From Virgibacillus_N oceani_A (lineage in GTDB: Bacteria; Bacillota; Bacilli; Bacillales; Amphibacillaceae), in NCBI GenBank assembly GCA_041521345.1, contig JBGOHB010000026.1: DNA of 64,000 nucleotides; one strand, 5' to 3'. A program made the translations under genes and the position numbers. Shown here piece after piece: positions 60,937 to 64,000 of this stretch (the stretch's first letter is position 1; each line of letters opens with the position of its first letter). Under the pieces are notes generated by a model that saw only the letters and a program-made list of their open reading frames with translations, did not search any database and had not been told where the DNA came from.

Positions 60937-62169
60937 TTGAAAGAAAAAATAATCGAGCGTTTCACCACTTATGCAAAAATGGATACACAATCCGATGAAA
61001 AAAATGAATCCACCCCATCAACACCTGGGCAAATGGAACTGGCAAAGCTTTTGGTAACTGAATTAAAAGAAATTGGTATGGAAGAAGTTACGGTTAATGA
61101 ACACGGCTATGTCATGGCAACCCTTCCGGCAAATACGGATAAAGATATCCCGGTGATTGGCTTTCTTGCCCACATCGATACAGCAACTGATTTCACCGGA
61201 AAAAATGTAAATCCGCAAATCGTGGAAAACTATGATGGAGAGGATATTACACTTAACAATGACTTGGATATTGTCTTATCCACCAAAGCTTTTCCGGAAT
61301 TACCGGCTTATAAAGGACATACATTAATTACAACTGATGGAACTACTTTACTTGGTGCAGATAATAAAGCAGGCATCGCAGAAATCATGACAGCCATGGA
61401 TTATTTAATTAACCACCCGGAAATAAAACATGGAAAAATCCGTGTAGCTTTTACCCCGGATGAGGAAATAGGACGAGGACCACATAAATTTGATGTGGAA
61501 AAATTTGCTGCTGATTATGCTTACACCGTGGACGGCGGGCCGCTGGGCGAGCTGCAGTATGAAAGCTTTAACGCAGCTGCTGCACGTATTAAGTTTAAAG
61601 GAAACAATGTGCATCCAGGCACAGCAAAAAACAAAATGGTCAATGCCGGGAAAATGGGTGCTGAGTTCATTCAAAAATTCCCGGAGAAAGAAGCACCGGA
61701 ACACACGGAAGGATATGAAGGCTTTTATCACCTTATTTCTATAAATGGTGATGTGGAAAACACTGAAGTATATTATATTATTCGTGACTTTGATAAAAAT
61801 GAATTTCAAACAAGAAAAGAAACCGTTGAACAGTTTATAAATGAACTGAAAAATAAATACGGAGAAACTGCCGTTGAATTAAGTATGACTGATCAATACT
61901 TCAATATGCGGGAAAAAATTGAACCCGTTCAAGAAATTGTTAATATTGCCCATGAAGCAATGGAAAACAAAGATATTACACCCGTTGTAAAACCTGTACG
62001 CGGTGGCACGGACGGCTCCCAGCTATCCTATAAAGGACTCCCTACGCCAAATATTTTTACCGGCGGGGAAAATTTCCATGGTAAATTTGAATATATTTCC
62101 GTAGACAACATGGAAAAAGCAACGAATGTTATTATTGAGATCTGCAGATTATTTGAAGCTAAATACTGA
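60937..62169 (+). CDS. pepT: peptidase T (tripeptide aminopeptidase)
   Basis: 410 residues from a TTG start (AGGAG 9 nt upstream). M20 metallopeptidase: GFLAHIDTATDF with the first zinc ligand, TTLLGADNKAGIAEIM, FTPDEEIGRGPHKF with the catalytic Glu pair, and the C-terminal VRGGTDGSQLSYKGLPTPNIFTGGENFHG. It releases N-terminal residues from tripeptides in the cytosol. Confidence 0.95.
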   Translation: MKEKIIERFTTYAKMDTQSDEKNESTPSTPGQMELAKLLVTELKEIGMEEVTVNEHGYVMATLPANTDKDIPVIGFLAHIDTATDFTGKNVNPQIVENYDGEDITLNNDLDIVLSTKAFPELPAYKGHTLITTDGTTLLGADNKAGIAEIMTAMDYLINHPEIKHGKIRVAFTPDEEIGRGPHKFDVEKFAADYAYTVDGGPLGELQYESFNAAAARIKFKGNNVHPGTAKNKMVNAGKMGAEFIQKFPEKEAPEHTEGYEGFYHLISINGDVENTEVYYIIRDFDKNEFQTRKETVEQFINELKNKYGETAVELSMTDQYFNMREKIEPVQEIVNIAHEAMENKDITPVVKPVRGGTDGSQLSYKGLPTPNIFTGGENFHGKFEYISVDNMEKATNVIIEICRLFEAKY

Positions 62170-62207
62170 ACAGGTTTGACTTGGAGTTTATATGGTTACA
62201 TTTTATT

Positions 62208-62240
62208 AAAGGAATAGGTGCATTTGATGCCTATTCCTTT
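62208..62240 (+). terminator. terminator-like hairpin after pepT
   Basis: Perfect 11-bp stem AAAGGAATAGG / CCTATTCCTTT. Only a short T stretch follows. Confidence 0.6.
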
Positions 62241-62395
62241 AATATCCACCTTAATATCGACAAGAAGCTATTTTGCTAATGGGGGCTTTTTCCATACGAC
62301 GGACTATTCCCTTGTTTCCGTGAATATGATATATTAACATCCGGCAACTTAAATAATAACGATTAATATTTTTGGTAATATAGGAGAGAATTTTG

Positions 62396-63442
62396 ATGAA
62401 TATAAAGCTAACTGCTATCTTTGGGATGCTCTTTTTTATTCTCACTGCATGCAATACGGATGCTCCTGAAGTTACAGAAGAAGCCCCTGTAAATAAGGAG
62501 AATGAATCCGCTGAACATGATGCAGATCCTTCAGCTGCAGATAAAGAAGAGGATGATATATTGATGGAAGCACCAAAAGTTCAATTGCAGAAGCGAGATG
62601 AAGGCAATGACGTAGAGACATTGCAGCGGGTGCTGAATAAAATAGGTTATGATTTAGAAACAAATGGGGTGTATGAGGACGCCACCACTTGGGCAATTAC
62701 AGATTTACAGCTGCAATTTGATGAATTAATGATTACAGGTATCTATGAAGAAAATACAAGTCTCGTGTTAGATGAACTAATACAGGACGAGGAAGGTACA
62801 TTTCAGCCTGGTGAGGGCCTGCCCGTTCAAGCTGAGGAAGCAACTACTTCGCATGGATCTGTAGTTTTAGCAAATCCATACGAACAGCTGGCACTTGTGA
62901 ATAAAGATTTTGCGCTGCCCGATGATTATAGCCCGGAGGATTTGGTCATTCCCGATATCCGTTTCTCATTTGAAGAAGATGACCCTAAAAAACAAATGCG
63001 TGAAATTGCCAAAGAGCCCCTCGAAGATCTGTTTCAGGCGGCGGAAGAAGCCGGACTTCAATTATATGCACAGTCAGGCTACCGTTCCTACGATCGACAG
63101 GATGCTATTTTTGCTTCCAACGCTAGCCAACATGGTGAAGAAGAAGCAAATAACTTTAGTGCCCGCCCCGGAGAAAGTGAACATCAAACCGGGCTCACCA
63201 TGGATGTGACAAGTCCAGATGTTGATTTTGGTTTAACGGTAGAATTCGCTGAAACAGATGAAGGTAAATGGATAAAAGAGCATGCGGCCGCGTTCGGTTT
63301 TATTATTCGCTATCCGGAAGAAAAAGTGGATGTCACCCAGTATCAGTATGAGCCATGGCATTTGCGGTATGTCGGCGAAAAAGCTGCAAAGGAAATTATG
63401 TCACAGGAAATTACCCTTGAGGAATATTTAGGTGAAGCCTGA
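62396..63442 (+). CDS. VanY-type D,D-carboxypeptidase lipoprotein with peptidoglycan-binding domain
   Basis: 348 residues from ATG 62396 (AGGAGAG 7 nt upstream). Lipobox ILTAC (Cys19), acidic linker, a PG_binding_1 domain (~60-120, NDVETLQRVLNKIGYD), then an M15B peptidase: SGYRSYDRQ, SEHQTGLTMDV with the His/Asp zinc ligands, and EPWHLRYV with the third His. It trims the terminal D-Ala of stem peptides at the cell surface. Its ligand and partners are unknown. Confidence 0.92.
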   Translation: MNIKLTAIFGMLFFILTACNTDAPEVTEEAPVNKENESAEHDADPSAADKEEDDILMEAPKVQLQKRDEGNDVETLQRVLNKIGYDLETNGVYEDATTWAITDLQLQFDELMITGIYEENTSLVLDELIQDEEGTFQPGEGLPVQAEEATTSHGSVVLANPYEQLALVNKDFALPDDYSPEDLVIPDIRFSFEEDDPKKQMREIAKEPLEDLFQAAEEAGLQLYAQSGYRSYDRQDAIFASNASQHGEEEANNFSARPGESEHQTGLTMDVTSPDVDFGLTVEFAETDEGKWIKEHAAAFGFIIRYPEEKVDVTQYQYEPWHLRYVGEKAAKEIMSQEITLEEYLGEA

Positions 63443-63470
63443 TTCTGTGTTTATTTCCTTGTTCTATGAA

Positions 63471-63509
63471 AAAAATCAGCACACCCTTTTGAGGTGATGC
63501 TGATTTTTT
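63471..63509 (+). terminator. terminator of the VanY-type gene
   Basis: AAAATCAGCA / TGCTGATTTT stem with an inner ACC/GGT pair and T run. Confidence 0.88.
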
Positions 63510-63544
63510 GTATTGCTGCTGATCCTCTACATCTAAGCACCCTA

Positions 63545-63632
63545 TTAATTCAGTCTTGCCTCATGAATTGATTTAGCAAGATGACGGTTCTTAACCATGT
63601 TTTTAATGACGACATATCGATAGCCATTTTTC
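63545..63632 (-). pseudogene. short tnpB C-terminal fragment
   Basis: On the minus strand one frame reads YRYVVIKNMVKNRHLAKS then IHEARLN and a stop, matching the conserved NMVKNRHLAKSI region of TnpB. Nothing else of the gene is present. A relic of a third IS200/IS605-type element. Confidence 0.75.
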
Positions 63633-63764
63633 CAATATTTCCTTCTTTTAATGGATAAATCTCGAATTTATAGTTCAGCAACAACGATTCCACCTTTCAA
63701 AACCTTTTATAGTGGTTTCACACAAAATATTGCATTTAATATTGCAATTTAGGAAAATAAAAAG

Positions 63765-63813
63765 AGCCATTCACCCCCACTAAATCACAGATTTTGAAAG
63801 GGGATAAATGGCT
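63765..63813 (-). terminator. terminator of the partial gene at the right edge
   Basis: AGCCATT-CACCCC ... GGGG-ATAAATGGCT pairing. CTTTTTAT follows on the minus strand. Confidence 0.75.
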
Positions 63814-63821
63814 ACAGTTTG

Positions 63822-64000
63822 TTAAAAGGGCTTTACAATCATTAAAGCAATCACAACCAGAAAGATACCGTTTTCGATCCGCTCATAAAAGAATAATCTA
63901 CTGGAAAACTGGTAGTACTCATCAGGGATGTCCTCTCCTTCGTGCTCCTTCAGCAGCTTTTTAACAGGTTTTGAGCGGGGGGATAGAACGATGGGACCAA
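63822..64000 (-). CDS. 3' end of a gene for a small membrane-tail protein
   Basis: One frame stays open from the window edge to a TAA at 63822-63824. It reads IVLSPRSKPVKKLLKEHEGE, a polar segment, then ENGIFLVVIALMIVKPF, a hydrophobic C-terminal segment. It is followed by a terminator. No family recognised, and the start lies outside the window. Confidence 0.6.
   Translation of the reverse strand, partial: GPIVLSPRSKPVKKLLKEHEGEDIPDEYYQFSSRLFFYERIENGIFLVVIALMIVKPF

Noticed and set aside
1..64000. rRNA or tRNA genes
   Set aside because: No rRNA-like sequence or tRNA cloverleaf with the GGTTCRANTCC arm was noticed on either strand.

Overview
The window reads as chromosomal DNA of a low-GC, Gram-positive, spore-former-type bacterium of the family Bacillaceae. 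The evidence is strong Shine-Dalgarno sites of the AAAGGAGG type, a proS T-box leader, a split HisZ/HisG ATP phosphoribosyltransferase, lipoproteins with LxxC lipoboxes, and B. subtilis-type genes (yclNOPQ, ydaT, ytzI, yueJ/pncA, cwlK). Very acidic exported proteins and a complete ectoine/hydroxyectoine uptake operon point to a halotolerant member (Oceanobacillus/Virgibacillus-like). The genus is inference.

Layout. 0-12 kb: a methyltransferase, a cold-shock protein, two tandem paralogous membrane proteins of unknown function, tRNA hydroxylase trhO, glutathione peroxidase, T-box-controlled proS, nicotinamidase, a decayed gene, pyridoxal kinase, a DUF456 protein, a CwlK-type peptidase, a ytzI-like small gene and a frameshifted panE. 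12.5-16 kb: ehuBCDA for ectoine import. 16-19.3 kb: 52-bp tandem repeats, murB, a DUF915 hydrolase and a wrecked TnpB element. 19.4-28.6 kb: divergent hisJ and hisZGDB-HAFI-hisC. This operon is interrupted between hisB and hisH by about 800 bp of non-coding DNA holding two inverted copies of a structured repeat. 28.8-31.4 kb: single accessory genes (AAC(6')-like, two GNATs, a DJ-1/PfpI protein). 31.7-36.8 kb: a SurA_N lipoprotein and the Fur-controlled yclNOPQ siderophore importer. 37-46 kb: an OmpA-domain lipoprotein, a DsbA-like protein, an MBL hydrolase, ydaT, an EamA transporter with fni, an HD hydrolase and a chemotaxis receptor. 46.4-50.3 kb: a second accessory-gene array (DJ-1, MDR reductase, P-loop kinase, MOSC). 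50.3-64 kb: a DUF1992-like protein, an MFS transporter, a frameshifted DUF3267 gene, a histidine kinase/response regulator/ABC transporter operon, a tnpB element, a metallopeptidase-like gene with tag and sseA, pepT and a VanY-type carboxypeptidase.

The most interesting structures are not protein genes. (1) About a dozen copies of one short repeat, roughly TTATTCAACAAT-N(2-6)-GCCCGTTTGTTTAA, occur only in the two accessory-gene arrays and lie between the single-gene units, which suggests a cassette-like insertion system. (2) The two copies of the his-operon element share an inner three-helix fold whose helices differ in sequence but keep pairing. (3) Three genes (ehuC, the DUF915 gene, tnpB) have good Shine-Dalgarno sites followed at normal spacing by ATT or ATC rather than ATG/GTG/TTG.

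Coordinates use the start I judge best from Shine-Dalgarno placement and family alignment from memory. No database search was run, so family names rest on recognised motifs.
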